A DNA stretch of 64,000 bases from Planctomycetota bacterium (GCA_030748415.1 JASMMA010000001.1:62001-126000); one strand, 5' to 3'; shown: positions 52,236-61,631, counted from the stretch's first letter. Numbers and translations are program-made. The notes: generated from the sequence alone by a model not told the origin.

Positions 52236-52239
52236 AGGG

Positions 52240-53391
52240 ATGAGCGCTGCTACCCGCAAACGAAAACCTGACCCGGGCTCGGTTTGTCGAGAACTCTGTG
52301 ACCTGGCATCTAGGGGAGAACTCCCCAGACTATTGGTTTTAGCCCCTCCTGCTAGAGGTGAAGAAGAGGGCTGGTTCGCCGAACAAGTATTAAAGAGTGC
52401 CCGTCAGTTTGCCATCAATCAAGGCGACCTTGATTTCCTCGACTTAGATGGCGGAATATCCGATTTTGACCCGGGCTCCGTTGAAGCTTTTTTGGGTTCA
52501 GCTTCTTTGTTCGGCGGTGGGCAGCGCGCTCTTCTGCTTGGGCGGGCGTCGAAGGCGCTAAGTCGTTGGAAAAAACTAAGCACGCAATTAATTGAAGCCT
52601 CCAAGGATCCAGGTGGACCCAGCTGGATTGTTCTTCAACTAGATGGAAAAACGGGTGCTAAGTTTGCGACTTCTATGGGGAAGGGGAGTGGCGAAGGTTT
52701 TCGCCTTGAACGCTTCCGCCGTTTGTACGGTGACCCACCCCCGTGGCGGCCAAACGACTTTGATGCATCCGAAGCCGCTCAGTTTGTTGCCGCTCAGGCC
52801 AAGTTAATGGGTGTTCACCTTTTGCCTGGGGCGCCTGGAACTCTGGTTCAAGTAGCCGGTGCCTCTCCAGCAGAACTTTGCCAAGCCTTGGAGCACTTTG
52901 CGCTTTTGGAAGCTGATTCCATTAGCGAGAGCCAAGTGCGTGAAACCGTTGCTCACACAGCAGAAGGAAGTGCGTTCGAGTTTGCCGAAGCTGTCCTGAA
53001 AGGTGAGGGGTCTGCCGCCTTCGCTCTATTGGCTCGTTTACGGAGTCGTGGGCTGCGCTCCTGGGACGGAAAACGGATTGCTTCCCAGGATGCCTTCTCC
53101 ATGTTGCTTGCCGTGCTTGCTGGAGAACGCCGTAGAACTTCTGCGGTATTGGATGGAACTGAAAAAGGCATGTCTTTTTCTGAAGCTTGCAAAGAAGCAG
53201 GTGTGCCTGCAACGGGTCCCATTGCCAAACGAATGGAGCGGCGCATTCGTTCGACTTCTTCCACTCGCTTGTCGCAAGTGCTGCACTCAATTCGTGAGGC
53301 CGAATGTCAGGTGAAGCGGGAAGGTCGGCGCGACAACCTTAAAAGTCTGGAACAACTTGCCTTTCATAACCACAGGAGTCGCAGAAGCTAA
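52240..53391 (+). CDS. holA: DNA polymerase III delta subunit
   Basis: 383 residues from ATG 52240, 4 bases after the ubiA stop. Similarity to HolA is moderate but in the right order: LVLAPPARGEEEGWFAEQVL (N-terminal AAA-like start), AFLGSASLFGGGQRALLLGRA, WIVLQLDGKTGAKFATSM, FVAAQAKLMGVHLLPGAPGTLVQVAGASPAELCQALEHFALL, and a C-terminal collar part with LARLRSRGLRSW. HolA opens the beta clamp within the clamp loader. Its family is poorly conserved, so the call rests on motif order. Confidence 0.78.
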   Translation: MSAATRKRKPDPGSVCRELCDLASRGELPRLLVLAPPARGEEEGWFAEQVLKSARQFAINQGDLDFLDLDGGISDFDPGSVEAFLGSASLFGGGQRALLLGRASKALSRWKKLSTQLIEASKDPGGPSWIVLQLDGKTGAKFATSMGKGSGEGFRLERFRRLYGDPPPWRPNDFDASEAAQFVAAQAKLMGVHLLPGAPGTLVQVAGASPAELCQALEHFALLEADSISESQVRETVAHTAEGSAFEFAEAVLKGEGSAAFALLARLRSRGLRSWDGKRIASQDAFSMLLAVLAGERRRTSAVLDGTEKGMSFSEACKEAGVPATGPIAKRMERRIRSTSSTRLSQVLHSIREAECQVKREGRRDNLKSLEQLAFHNHRSRRS

Positions 53392-55094
53392 TGAGTATCC
53401 AAAAACTGGACTCAGTCCTAGTCGATCAGATTGCAGCAGGTGAGGTTGTTGAGCGGCCGGCTTCGGTTGTGAAAGAACTTGTGGAAAACTCAATCGATGC
53501 GGGTGCAGAGCGAATTGTGGTCATGCTTGAAGAAGGTGGATTGCGCCGTATTGAAGTCCGCGATGATGGCCCTGGGATTCCTTCTGATGAGCTAGAGCTT
53601 GCCCTGACCTCCCATGCAACATCCAAGGTGCGGTCTCAGAAAGATTTGGAAAGTGTGGGAACCCTTGGATTCCGGGGTGAAGCTCTTGCTTCCATTTCCT
53701 CAGTTAGCCGAATGGAAATCCACTCCTGCCGAAGCGGGGAAGAGGGCGCTTCCATCAAGATTCGCTTTGGGAAACGCTCTCCAATTCAAGCTTCTGCTTG
53801 CGCACCTGGGACTCGCCTAATTGTTGAAGATTTGTTTGCAGAACTACCGGCTAGGTTGAAGTTCATGAAGCGAACATCTACCGAACTTTCCCACTGTCGT
53901 GCATGGGTTGAACGCTTGGCTTTAGCCCATCCTGGAATTGGCTTTCGTTGCGACCACAACGGAAAGACTATCTTTGAAGCCTTAGCCGAAGATGACCTTC
54001 CTAGTCGTTGTTCCTCGGTTTATGGGAAGGGTGTTGCCTCTGCTATGGTTTCCCTCGAGGGGGAAGCGCCTGGATTTAAGCTTGAGGCTCGAATCGGTCC
54101 TCCTGAATCCGCTCGGCGTAATGCGAGCCGAGTCCACATTTTCCTAAATGGCCGTTGGGTGCGCGACGCCCGCCTCTTGAGAGCTGTACGGGAAGGTGTT
54201 CGTGAGTTTGTTCCTGTTGGCCATTATCCAAGTTTGTTGCTCTTTCTCGTTGTCCCTCCCGAACGCGTTGATGTGAATGTTCATCCGCAGAAAACGGAGG
54301 TACGATTTCGGGACGAGCGCTTGGTCTTTAGCATGATTCTGAAAACTTTCCAGCGCGGACTCTGCGATGCCCCTTGGGCTACCCGGCAAGTTGGAAGCAT
54401 TGGCGTTTCCTCAAACTCCATTTCAAGTTTAAGCTCCGAGGAGAACTGGCAGAGACCCCTCTCCAAGCCAGCGTCTGTTGTATCGGACGCTCCTCCCGAG
54501 CTGCCAGTTACACCCGTTGAAAGTTCGGTCGGTAATTTTTTGAGCGTCTCGCGTACCTTTCTGGTCCGTGAAGTTCCTGGCGGCATGGAAATAATTGACC
54601 AACATGCTTTGCATGAACGAGTGAACCTTGAGGAACTTCGAAAGGAAATTCAAAACGGTCAAGTTGTCTCTCAGAAATTGTTGGTTCCTTCGCTGGTAGA
54701 TGTTGAGAAAACCGAGCTGGACTTGCTACTTGCCAGAAAAGAAGTTTTTTCAAAGTTAGGAGTGGAGATTGAAGCATTCGGAGAGGCCACTTTGGCCGTA
54801 AATGCAGTGCCCGCAAGAATTGCTCGGTTAGTGCCCGAAAAGTTGGTCATGGATTTGCTTGAAATTGCTGCTGAATTTCGCAAGGCCACCCCCGACACTC
54901 TTCAGGAAGAAAGTTTGCACAGGATGGCATGTCGAGGCGCTGTTATGGCTGGCGACTATCTGGACCAAACTGCTCTTGAGGACTTATTGCGCCGTGGGGC
55001 CAATCTTCCTCAAGATCGAACATGCGCCCATGGGCGCCCAGTGAGGGTGTTCTTGTCGAACGAGGATTTGGAAAAAGCTTTTCACCGCCGCTAA
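53391..55094 (+). CDS. mutL: DNA mismatch repair protein MutL
   Basis: 567 residues. The GHKL ATPase domain is intact: DQIAAGEVVERPASVVKELVENSIDAGA, RDDGPGI, LTSHATSK and LGFRGEALASISSV. The C-terminal domain has the nuclease motif DQHALHERVNLEE near 401-413, CRGAVMAGDYL, and the final CAHGRPVRVF metal-site motif. It should therefore be a nicking MutL, as in organisms without MutH. The start shares one base with the holA stop. No mutS is adjacent. Confidence 0.95.
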   Translation: MSIQKLDSVLVDQIAAGEVVERPASVVKELVENSIDAGAERIVVMLEEGGLRRIEVRDDGPGIPSDELELALTSHATSKVRSQKDLESVGTLGFRGEALASISSVSRMEIHSCRSGEEGASIKIRFGKRSPIQASACAPGTRLIVEDLFAELPARLKFMKRTSTELSHCRAWVERLALAHPGIGFRCDHNGKTIFEALAEDDLPSRCSSVYGKGVASAMVSLEGEAPGFKLEARIGPPESARRNASRVHIFLNGRWVRDARLLRAVREGVREFVPVGHYPSLLLFLVVPPERVDVNVHPQKTEVRFRDERLVFSMILKTFQRGLCDAPWATRQVGSIGVSSNSISSLSSEENWQRPLSKPASVVSDAPPELPVTPVESSVGNFLSVSRTFLVREVPGGMEIIDQHALHERVNLEELRKEIQNGQVVSQKLLVPSLVDVEKTELDLLLARKEVFSKLGVEIEAFGEATLAVNAVPARIARLVPEKLVMDLLEIAAEFRKATPDTLQEESLHRMACRGAVMAGDYLDQTALEDLLRRGANLPQDRTCAHGRPVRVFLSNEDLEKAFHRR

Positions 55095-55106
55095 TCGAGT
55101 TCCCGA

Positions 55107-55940
55107 TTATTTCGGCGGGGAAGTATTTGGAGGGTTTTGCCAGTCCAAGCCATGCACCTCCACAATTCGGGAAGGTGATGGAGTTTTAGGGCTGGAGTCT
55201 GCCTTAGGGATAGGGGCAGGAAGGATGTGGAACTCGCGAAGGATTTGAGGCGCATAGAGTCCCTTAAAGTCGCGGTAGTGTAGTAGCTCATATTCAGTGA
55301 GTTGAGTGAATACAGGCTCGCTGCCTTCCCAGATTGTGGTTCCCTTTTCATCCAGGGCAGGTTTGCCAATTCGTAGCCTGTCGGTGAGGAGAGTTTCTGG
55401 GTTTAGAATGAGATAGAAATAAGTTAGCTCACCATGCAGAAGGAGGCTCCCGCGAATGGATGGGCCAGCTTCATTTTCCCGAAGCCAAAGCCCTTCACAC
55501 GCCTCAGGGAGATACTTGAAATCTAAAAGAAGAAGGAGGCGGTTTGAGAACTCGATGGCCTGCTCGATGGCTTCTCGGTCTTGGGAGAATTCTCGGCCAT
55601 CGAGGTGGAGTAAAGCATTGTCAGGTTCTTTGAGCCAGTAGGATTTTCCGTCAAATCCTTTTGAAATTCGAGTGCTTCTTTTGGAGTCCTCCAGCGAAAT
55701 CCGGATTTGCTCCCGGCCTGCGGCAAAGTCTAGCTCAAGGTCGTAGTCATTCCTGGACTGGCCCCTTTCTCGGATATTGAGGTTGAGATGGAATCCCCCA
55801 ATAGGGTCGGAGCGCTTTGTGCCGTTCTGTTTTTTCGCAGCTTTGTCAAGAAGCTGGACTGCCTCAGGTTGGTGAGGAGCAATGGGGCGGCTGGGTGTTG
55901 CCTGCGGAAATGAGGCAAGAGAAAGTAAGAATAGTAGCAT
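55107..55940 (-). CDS. secreted hypothetical protein
   Basis: 277 residues. A short signal peptide-like start (MLLFLLSLASFPQA) is followed by a beta-rich body (GGFHLNLNIRERGQSRNDYDLELDF, KGFDGKSYWLK, YFYLILNPETLLTDRLRIG). The alternating strands recall LolA/outer-membrane-lipoprotein-sorting folds, but I see no firm match. The C-terminus is Pro-rich. It is encoded just after three glycosyltransferase genes (6-base gap), so it is probably the last gene of that operon. Function is not recognised. Confidence 0.65.
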   Translation of the reverse strand: MLLFLLSLASFPQATPSRPIAPHQPEAVQLLDKAAKKQNGTKRSDPIGGFHLNLNIRERGQSRNDYDLELDFAAGREQIRISLEDSKRSTRISKGFDGKSYWLKEPDNALLHLDGREFSQDREAIEQAIEFSNRLLLLLDFKYLPEACEGLWLRENEAGPSIRGSLLLHGELTYFYLILNPETLLTDRLRIGKPALDEKGTTIWEGSEPVFTQLTEYELLHYRDFKGLYAPQILREFHILPAPIPKADSSPKTPSPSRIVEVHGLDWQNPPNTSPPK

Positions 55941-55946
55941 GATTCC

Positions 55947-56435
55947 TTAAGATCCTTCTTCGAGCCATTCCTTGAGGGCTTTCCCTAAAGTTGGCTTAGA
56001 TGTTTTGCCCTCTTGGATTTTTTGTAGGACATCGTCGTAGTTTAATACGAGTTCACAGAGTTCTTCTGGAGTCTCTCCAATAACGGCATGCCCGAGATAG
56101 GACATTTTGTCAGCAAGTTCTGTTTGGTGATTGTCAACATGTTCCCCAAACTTGTGAAGGCGAGGAACGGTTATGGCTACTTTTCCAAGCCAGGCGCAGG
56201 ATAAAAGAGAACCCGCACCTGCATGAGTGACAACAATTCGGGCGTCCTGGACTCTTTGGACAAAGTCCTGGTAACTCAACCATCGCTCCCATTGGGCGGA
56301 CTTTGGCGTTTGAGTGTTGTCGGCAATTTGAATGAAAACCTCTTCGCTTGGTAAAGCATCTGCAACAAGGTCAGCAGCTTCAATCATCCGTTGAAAATCA
56401 AACTGTTCCGTGCCTACAGTGAAGAAAATCATCAA
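55947..56435 (-). CDS. Alg13/PssE-like glycosyltransferase catalytic half
   Basis: 162 residues. It begins MIFFTVGTEQFDFQRMIEAAD, typical of PssE/EpsE/Alg13, and has the UDP-sugar site VVTHAGAGSLLSCAWLGKVAITVPRLHKFGEHVDNHQTELA of the GT28 C-terminal domain. It works only with a partner that supplies the acceptor-binding half, encoded directly upstream (4-base overlap). Together they add one sugar to a lipid-linked intermediate of a surface polysaccharide. Confidence 0.88.
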   Translation of the reverse strand: MMIFFTVGTEQFDFQRMIEAADLVADALPSEEVFIQIADNTQTPKSAQWERWLSYQDFVQRVQDARIVVTHAGAGSLLSCAWLGKVAITVPRLHKFGEHVDNHQTELADKMSYLGHAVIGETPEELCELVLNYDDVLQKIQEGKTSKPTLGKALKEWLEEGS

Positions 56436-56881
56436 ACATTCCTCCCGTCGTAATCGATTTTTGGATGGAGCTCAGCAAGCTCTTCCCATTGACCATAAAA
56501 TTTGTCCACAGCAGGAAGAATCATTTTCCCGGCCATGGAGATGGAGTGAATGCGAGTAATGCACTCAAGATAAACGGTTCGCATTCCCATCATTCGACCG
56601 AGCCAAATAAAGGGCACGGCAGGGCCCGCACCGGTTGAAACTACAACATCAGGCCTTTCTTTGCGCAGGATTTTCCAAGCCAACCAAACATTGCGAATCA
56701 AGTTCTTGAGGCTGCGATTGGTTGGGTGATAAGCCCAATATACTTTTTCACCATCCAAGAGCGTTTTTGCATCTTGGAGGGGGAAGGTAACGAAGAACCT
56801 TTCGTGCCCTTCCCAAGCTTCCCGAAGATTCATCATCTCTAGAAGATGGCCGCCAGTCGAAGTTACAAGGGCAAGTTTCAT
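56432..56881 (-). CDS. Alg14/PssD-like glycosyltransferase membrane-anchor half
   Basis: 149 residues. The pattern LVTSTGGHLLEMMNL at the N-terminus, VVSTGAGPAVPFIWLGRMMGMRTVYLECITRI in the middle and a FYGQWEELAE end match Alg14/PssD/EpsD. It binds the acceptor and recruits the Alg13-like half encoded next. ATGA overlaps on both sides tie it to the GT4 gene upstream and the Alg13-like gene downstream. Confidence 0.88.
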   Translation of the reverse strand: MKLALVTSTGGHLLEMMNLREAWEGHERFFVTFPLQDAKTLLDGEKVYWAYHPTNRSLKNLIRNVWLAWKILRKERPDVVVSTGAGPAVPFIWLGRMMGMRTVYLECITRIHSISMAGKMILPAVDKFYGQWEELAELHPKIDYDGRNV

Positions 56882-58083
56882 GATGAACTCCTTTCTTGTG
56901 CGTGGGCGCGGATTGAATCGTAAACCGGTTGCAAGACCTTCCTTGGGGTGTAGGGGTCAGCGGCCAGAAGGCAAGCACTTGGGTCGCGCTCCTGGGTGAG
57001 TACTTCTGCCACAGCGGCAGCGAGGGACTCTGGAGTGCGGTCATCTACAATTCTTCCATGAGCTGGCTGAGTGATAACCCTCGGAGCTTCACCCACACGG
57101 GTGGTCACAACAGGAACTCCACTCGCAAGCGCTTCAACCATGGAAAGCGCCATGCCTTCAAAGGCAGAGGAGAGTACAAAAATGTCGGAGGCGTTAAGCC
57201 ATTCTGCAACCGCGGATTGGTTCAAGGTTCCAAGGAAGGCAATTTGGGAATCAAGGCCAGCTTCAGTAGTGAACTGTCGCATTTCTTGTTCGCAGGAACC
57301 AGCACCAGCTAAGGCAAGTTGGGTACCCGGTGCAATTTTTTGTAGCTCCTTCCAGCTGCGAATAAGAAGCATGGGGTCTTTCTGTCCTTCAAAGCGGGCG
57401 GCGAAGAAAGCCAATTTTTTTGCGGGGTCCAACCCTGCCTTTTTGCAGAGCTGATTGCGAAGTTCGGATGCCCGTTGTTTTTCGAAGGGGTAGAAAACAC
57501 GATCTTCTGCCCAAGTAGGGAGAAAGTCCGCGCGATCTTGCAAAATGGGATAGCGTTTCTTCCACCAATCAATGCCGTCCGATCTCTCGGACCAAAGGTG
57601 GTCCATTTTGGGGAGGATACGCTTTTCAAGAGCGAAATAAAGCCAAGGGACTTTGCTCCAGGTAACCTCAGACTTGGGGTTCAGGATTTGGTCATCCACA
57701 TGGTAGTGGAGGAACATGAGCTTTTGAGCATCGACATGGCGGACTCCCCATGCAGTTTCTAGTCGATGAAAAAGCAGGCTGGCACCAGTGAGATCCACCT
57801 TTTTGGACCATTTCTTTAAGAGCCAGGTGTAGCGGAAGGAAAGTGGGATTCGAGATCGAATGGAGGGATGGTCAACCAGGATCGGCAGGTGACGAATGGG
57901 TCGCCCATCCACCTCAGTGTCGCGCAATTTTCCAAGTGGAACCGCATTCGGGTCACCAGTAATGCCCAAAAGTTCAATGTCCATATCATCGGGAGCGCAG
58001 GAGATGAAGGTATTAATCATCGTGCCCACACCCGAGGCGTAGGGGACATCAGGGTCGTGGGGGTGCAACAGGACCACTCGCAT
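56878..58083 (-). CDS. GT4-family glycosyltransferase
   Basis: 401 residues, GT-B fold. N-terminal domain starts MRVVLLHPHDPDVPYASGVGTMI with an acceptor-side glycine-rich loop. The C-terminal domain has LAFFAARFEGQKDPMLLIRSW, LALAGAGSCEQEMR, IAFLGTL and the GT4 signature SSAFEGMALSMVEALASGVPVVTTRVGEAPRVI. Donor and acceptor are unknown. It opens an operon of three glycosyltransferases and a secreted protein, probably for exopolysaccharide or LPS side chains. Confidence 0.9.
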   Translation of the reverse strand: MRVVLLHPHDPDVPYASGVGTMINTFISCAPDDMDIELLGITGDPNAVPLGKLRDTEVDGRPIRHLPILVDHPSIRSRIPLSFRYTWLLKKWSKKVDLTGASLLFHRLETAWGVRHVDAQKLMFLHYHVDDQILNPKSEVTWSKVPWLYFALEKRILPKMDHLWSERSDGIDWWKKRYPILQDRADFLPTWAEDRVFYPFEKQRASELRNQLCKKAGLDPAKKLAFFAARFEGQKDPMLLIRSWKELQKIAPGTQLALAGAGSCEQEMRQFTTEAGLDSQIAFLGTLNQSAVAEWLNASDIFVLSSAFEGMALSMVEALASGVPVVTTRVGEAPRVITQPAHGRIVDDRTPESLAAAVAEVLTQERDPSACLLAADPYTPRKVLQPVYDSIRAHAQERSSS

Positions 58084-58150
58084 TCAAGCTACTTTAGAAA
58101 ACCGCCCTCCGTGTTCCTAGGATGTTTCGCTCTTAGGCAATAAGCCACCC

Positions 58151-59440
58151 ATGGTCATCCTCCAAGCTTCTCCATCTCACACTACTCCTTTTCCGGGTGT
58201 AGAACTTTTTACCCTTCCCGATTCACGCTTCAAACGCGCCATTCTTGAGGTGCACTTTGACCGTTCTTTGGCGGATGCATCTTCTCCAGCTCGCTCCCTT
58301 CTTGGTCGAATCCTGGAACAGGGAACCGTGAGCTGCCCCTCTCAGATGGAATTGACTCGCCAGGAAGAGTCCTTTTGGGGTGGCAGAATCGGATTCGACG
58401 GGAACCGTTTGGCAGATGCCCATCGCATGACCTTGTCCAGTAGTTGGGTTGGAGCTGATTACCTTCCCGAAGGGGAATCAGCCCAGGAGGGAATCCTGAG
58501 CCTTGCTCAAGAACTTCTCGAGGACCCTTTCCCAGATTCTTCGGGCTCCCCTTTTCAAGAGGCCGCTTTCCAGCGCGAACGGGCCCAGCTAGCCCTTCGC
58601 ATAAGGACTCTCAAGGACGACAAAGCCGCCTGGGCTCAGGAGCGCTACCTGCAGTTTCTATGCGAAGGTGAAAATTATGGGAAGCCACCATGGGGTAGCG
58701 AAGAGGAAATCCTCTCCCTGACCCCGGATGATGTAAACAACGCCCGTCTGGATTTGCTCCGCAATGCCCCTATTACTGCAATTGCGGTGGGGCCTGTTGA
58801 GGCAGATTCCATTGGGAATTGGCTCAGGGATTGGTTCAAAGGTGAGAAGCGGGAGCAACGGCCTTCCAAGCAAGCGATTCCCGTTCCAAATGAACTTCGC
58901 GAAGTGCGCGAGCATATGCCGATGGACCAGGCGCGGTTTTTGATGGGGTTCCGGTATCCGGAAATCTCACATCCCAAAGACATGGAAGCTCTCGGGCTTG
59001 CGGTTTCTTTGCTTGGTGGGGGAACCCATAGCCGCTTATTCCGCATCGTACGGGAGGAAAAATCGTTGTGTTACGGCATCTCCTCCGGGGTTCGGCTTCG
59101 AAAAGGCATCTTAACGGTGGGAGCTGGAATTGACTCTCAAGCCTATGAAGAAGTTCGCGATGAGGTGTTGCGCCAAGTCCAAGTTCTTGTTGAGGGAGGC
59201 TTCTCTGATAAGGAGCTCGAAGATTCTCGCGCTGGACTGTTGCATGACCTGGATACGCTCGGGGATTCGGCCGCTGGTTTGGCCAGACATTCTGCCCGAG
59301 AGGCGTTGTTCGGCCTGAACCGGAGCCCCTTCGAGCGCTCGGAGTTGATTCAAGCTCTAACGAAAGAGGATGTGGCAACAGCTGCAGAACAATGGAAACC
59401 CAGCCTGGTGTACCTTCTTGAAGGGGGGGCGGAATCATGA
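58151..59440 (+). CDS. M16 peptidase-family protein lacking the zinc motif (YfmF-like)
   Basis: 429 residues with the M16 fold but no HxxEH motif in the N-terminal half: the corresponding area reads SLLGRILEQGTVSCPSQ. The second half is conserved (YPEISHPKDMEALGLAVSLLGGGTHSRLFRIVREEKSLCYGISSGV). In B. subtilis-type pairs a zinc-less subunit works with an active one. The partner gene starts 4 bases before this stop. It is probably the structural half of a heterodimeric metalloprotease. Confidence 0.85.
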   Translation: MVILQASPSHTTPFPGVELFTLPDSRFKRAILEVHFDRSLADASSPARSLLGRILEQGTVSCPSQMELTRQEESFWGGRIGFDGNRLADAHRMTLSSSWVGADYLPEGESAQEGILSLAQELLEDPFPDSSGSPFQEAAFQRERAQLALRIRTLKDDKAAWAQERYLQFLCEGENYGKPPWGSEEEILSLTPDDVNNARLDLLRNAPITAIAVGPVEADSIGNWLRDWFKGEKREQRPSKQAIPVPNELREVREHMPMDQARFLMGFRYPEISHPKDMEALGLAVSLLGGGTHSRLFRIVREEKSLCYGISSGVRLRKGILTVGAGIDSQAYEEVRDEVLRQVQVLVEGGFSDKELEDSRAGLLHDLDTLGDSAAGLARHSAREALFGLNRSPFERSELIQALTKEDVATAAEQWKPSLVYLLEGGAES

Positions 59441-60720
59441 AAATCCAAAAACACAGGGAAGTGAGACTTTCTGAAACTGTCTGGACTGCCCATAGCCCCT
59501 CCGGTGTGGAGATTGCCATCACTCCAAAGAAAGGGTTCTCTTCTGCAGCAGGACATTTTGGACTCCGATATGGTTCCACAGATACCGACTTCTTTCTAGA
59601 CGGGAAACCCGTCCAAGTCCCAGATGGAAGTGCCCACTTTTTGGAACATAAGTTGTTTGAAGGGCGTGAAGAGAAAGTATTCGACCGCTTTGGAAAGCTT
59701 GGCGCAGACTTTAATGGTGGAACAGGATTTCAGTCCACCACATATTGGTTCGTTTCTGCGGGCCATTTCGAGGAATGCTTGGACATTCTTCTGGACTTTG
59801 TTCAAAGGCCACTCATTACCGAAGAGCGGGTCGAAAAAGAGAAGGGGATTATCGAGCAAGAAGTTCGGATGTATGAAGACAATCCCAATTTTCGCGGTTT
59901 ATTCCTTTTGCACCGTGCGCTGTTTCATAAGCATCCGATTCGCATTCCACCAGGTGGGTCTGTCGAAGCGGTTCGCAGTACTACTGCCCAAGACTTGCAA
60001 GTTTGCTGGGACTCCTTTTACCGGCCAGCAAACTTGAAATTGTCCCTCTCCGGAGATTTAGATCCCGAAAGAATTTTTGCCTTCGTTGAAGACCGTTTAG
60101 CTCCTTGCCAGTCGTTGCCACTAGTGGAGCGAAAGCCTGTGCCCGAACCTTTGGCCCCTTGTGAAACATGGATAGAGGAAGAATTCCCTGTGATGCGCCC
60201 ACAAGTTAGAATCGGCTGGCGTGACCAAACAGGTTGTGGTTTGGGGCGACCCTTGTTGGAACGCCAAATATTAACTTCTTTGGCATTGGACCTCGCCCTC
60301 GGCGATGCCGCCCCTTTGCACCAAGAACTTTATGAAAAGGAAATCGTTGATGAAAGTTTTCACACAAGTTTTTCCGGAGATTCAGATTACAGTTATGCCT
60401 ATGCAGGGGGACAAACAGACAACCCAGAGAGATTTGTTGAGGGCGTTCGCGCCGCCCTTGCTCAGTTTTTGAGAGAGGGCCCCCAGGCTGAAGATTTGGG
60501 CCGTGTGCGTAGAGCAGCTTGGGGTAATTTGGTGAGTGGACTTCAGACACCCCAGGCTCTGGCCTCGTCTGTGTTGAGCGCTCAACTGATGGAGCAGCGG
60601 CCCTTTGAGGTACTCAGTGTTCTTGATGGAATTACTGCTGAGGCGATTCATGCTCGCGCCCTTGAACTCTTTCACGATGAAAAATCCTCGGTTGCTGTTT
60701 TGAGGCCTGGAGAAGCCTAA
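59437..60720 (+). CDS. M16-family zinc metalloprotease (YfmH-like)
   Basis: 427 residues. The inverted zinc motif HFLEH (67-71) and downstream Glu residues in EKGIIEQEV (near 135-142) form the active site. The conserved GADFNGGTGFQSTTYWF follows the motif, as in active M16 subunits. The C-terminal domain shows the substrate-side pattern GDSDYSYAYAGGQTDNPERF. It shares 4 bases with the zinc-less partner upstream and one with miaA downstream. The target is unknown. Confidence 0.9.
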   Translation: MKIQKHREVRLSETVWTAHSPSGVEIAITPKKGFSSAAGHFGLRYGSTDTDFFLDGKPVQVPDGSAHFLEHKLFEGREEKVFDRFGKLGADFNGGTGFQSTTYWFVSAGHFEECLDILLDFVQRPLITEERVEKEKGIIEQEVRMYEDNPNFRGLFLLHRALFHKHPIRIPPGGSVEAVRSTTAQDLQVCWDSFYRPANLKLSLSGDLDPERIFAFVEDRLAPCQSLPLVERKPVPEPLAPCETWIEEEFPVMRPQVRIGWRDQTGCGLGRPLLERQILTSLALDLALGDAAPLHQELYEKEIVDESFHTSFSGDSDYSYAYAGGQTDNPERFVEGVRAALAQFLREGPQAEDLGRVRRAAWGNLVSGLQTPQALASSVLSAQLMEQRPFEVLSVLDGITAEAIHARALELFHDEKSSVAVLRPGEA

Positions 60721-61631
60721 TGCGTTACTTTCTTTTGGGTCCGACTGCCTCGGGAAAGACAGAGGTTTCTCTTGAACTTGCGAAGTCATTGAACGCAGAA
60801 ATATTGTCCATGGACTCCATGTTGGTTTACCGAGGGATGGACATCGGAACAGCCAAGCCGAGCATGGTGGAGCGAGGGAAAGTCCCGCACCATCTCATTG
60901 ACCTGGTTTCTCCCGATGAAGATTTTTCCGTTTCAAAATACATCAAGGAAGCCCAAAAGATAGAGCTCAGCGTTACTTCTAAAGGCAAATCGGTTCTTTA
61001 TGTCGGCGGAACGGGGCTCTATTTCAAATCCCTTTTGTTTGGACTCTTTGAAGGGCCACCCATTCCCGCAGAGCTTCGAGCCGAGTTGGAAGGGAGAATT
61101 GAAAATGGAGAGCGAGGAGCCCTTCGAAATGAACTCCAACACGCCGACCCTGACCTGTTTCACAAGCTCCATGAAAACGATGACAAGAGGTTACTCCGCG
61201 GTCTAGAAACCTACCTCGCCACCGGGCGCCCCCTTTCGGATTGGCAAGCGCAATGGCAGGGGCACCGCCCTGTTGAAGAACCTGCCGCTGCCCTTATTTG
61301 GGACCGCGCGGAAGCTCACCGGCGGGTCGAGGGTCGTTTCCAAGCCATGATGGGGGAAGGGCTGCTTGAAGAAACGGAAAATATTTTGGCGACGGGTGGG
61401 TTTGGTCGCTCTGCAAGACAAGCGATTGGCTATCGCCAAGTCCTTGAGCATCTTGAGGAGGGGCTTCCCCTTGAGGAAGCTTCACGGAAAGCAATCTCGG
61501 CAACTAGGCGCCTGATTCGTCGCCAAACGACATGGATCCGTAATTTCCCAGGTGTCCAACTCATTCCTATGAACGAGGAAACAACCCCGCAAGAGATTGC
61601 GAAGCAAATTGCGGCCACTTGGCTTTCCTAG
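60720..61631 (+). CDS. miaA: tRNA dimethylallyltransferase
   Basis: 303 residues. P-loop GPTASGKT (7-14), then NAEILSMDSMLVYRGMDIGTAKPS, VPHHLIDLVSPDEDFSVSKYI, YVGGTGLYFKSLL, and RQAIGYRQVLEHLEEG plus TRRLIRRQTTWIRNF at the end. MiaA prenylates A37 of tRNAs reading UNN codons. It starts within the stop of the M16 protease gene (TAATG), so the three genes are one transcript. Confidence 0.96.
   Translation: MRYFLLGPTASGKTEVSLELAKSLNAEILSMDSMLVYRGMDIGTAKPSMVERGKVPHHLIDLVSPDEDFSVSKYIKEAQKIELSVTSKGKSVLYVGGTGLYFKSLLFGLFEGPPIPAELRAELEGRIENGERGALRNELQHADPDLFHKLHENDDKRLLRGLETYLATGRPLSDWQAQWQGHRPVEEPAAALIWDRAEAHRRVEGRFQAMMGEGLLEETENILATGGFGRSARQAIGYRQVLEHLEEGLPLEEASRKAISATRRLIRRQTTWIRNFPGVQLIPMNEETTPQEIAKQIAATWLS

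Noticed and set aside
58836-59579. 247-codon minus-strand frame across the M16 gene pair
   Set aside because: Both overlapping plus-strand genes have clear family motifs; the minus frame is Pro/Arg-rich and has none.
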